From Actinomycetota bacterium (GTDB lineage: Bacteria > Actinomycetota > Thermoleophilia > Gaiellales > Gaiellaceae): 5,136 bases of DNA. Position 1 is the first letter of the stretch, and the number at the start of each line of letters is the position of its first letter. Below, one piece after another: positions 5,091 to 5,136 of this stretch. A program made the translations under genes and the position numbers. The stretch spans positions 1 through 5,136 of the forward strand of contig JACDCN010000172.1 of NCBI GenBank assembly GCA_013817555.1. Direction: 5' to 3'. Under the pieces are notes generated by a model that searched no databases, was not told the DNA's origin, and worked only from the letters and a program-made list of their open reading frames with translations.

Positions 5091-5120
5091 GATCGGAATC
5101 CGCGCGAGCGGATTCCGATC
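5091..5120. repeat. Perfect 13-bp-stem inverted repeat
   Basis: The arms GATCGGAATCCGC (5091-5103) and GCGGATTCCGATC (5108-5120) pair without mismatch around the tetraloop GCGA. This is a strong hairpin 107 bp after the ribH stop. It could be a terminator stem, although TTGCGCC after it is not a T-tract. It could also be an extragenic palindromic element related to the repeats just before it. Confidence 0.75.
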
Positions 5121-5136
5121 TTGCGCCGGGCAACCT

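Larger units (their letters stand above)
4984..5136. other. Palindrome-rich tail with no supported gene
   Basis: The 153 bp after ribH contain several inverted and degenerate direct repeats and no recognisable gene. An ATG at 4991 opens a frame to the window edge on the + strand, but it lacks a ribosome binding site, its 48 visible codons resemble no family, and the antisense strand is equally open because the sequence is palindromic. No T-tract-terminated hairpin that would clearly end the rib operon is present within the window. Confidence 0.55.

Noticed and set aside
3547..5133. 528-residue minus-strand open frame antisense to ribBA and ribH
   Set aside because: It is a mirror of the GC-rich codons of ribBA/ribH, without motifs, and it runs through the acidic-extension repeats and the palindromic tail.
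4991..5136. Start of a new gene downstream of ribH (ATG at 4991)
   Set aside because: It has no ribosome binding site, an Arg/Ser/Pro-rich translation with no family resemblance, and it consists of palindromic repeats that keep both strands open.

Overview
The window is a high-GC bacterial segment. GTG starts dominate, stop/start overlaps of the GTGA type are common, and coding is dense. The style of the proteins, including an IS3-type OrfA beginning MGAPRKYPLEL, suggests an actinobacterium, possibly a deep-branching or environmental lineage such as Thermoleophilia. That placement is inference from style; no marker gene in the window fixes it.

Layout. Bases 3-98 are the 3' end of an unrecognised gene. 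After a 180-bp gap comes a small SnoaL-like (NTF2-fold) protein gene (279-701) with a strong ribosome binding site. A complete IS3-family insertion sequence occupies 777-2066. It lies antisense to its neighbours, has 30-bp imperfect terminal inverted repeats, and carries orfA plus an orfB with an intact DD(35)E catalytic triad. Directly against its right end lies an array of about 4.6 REP-like units of 33-34 bp (2067-2223); the last two contain perfect 8-bp-stem hairpins. The array ends 26 bp before a three-gene riboflavin operon on the + strand: ribE (2250-2858), ribBA (2855-4138) and ribH (4135-4983). The tail (4984-5136) holds no convincing gene but is rich in palindromes, including a perfect 13-bp-stem inverted repeat.

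Function. RibBA supplies both precursors of riboflavin: GTP cyclohydrolase II opens GTP, and DHBP synthase makes the four-carbon unit from ribulose 5-phosphate. RibH condenses the four-carbon unit with the pyrimidine to give 6,7-dimethyl-8-ribityllumazine, and RibE dismutates that to riboflavin. The deaminase/reductase RibD is not in the window, so the operon is not self-sufficient as seen here. Both junctions within the operon are 4-bp GTGA overlaps, which implies translational coupling.

The most unusual item is RibH. It carries an N-terminal extension of about 130 residues that is strongly acidic and proline-containing, ahead of an otherwise normal lumazine synthase core. The second point of interest is the IS and hairpin array sitting where the leader of the riboflavin operon should be, with no recognisable FMN riboswitch. 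I see no clearly new multi-gene system.
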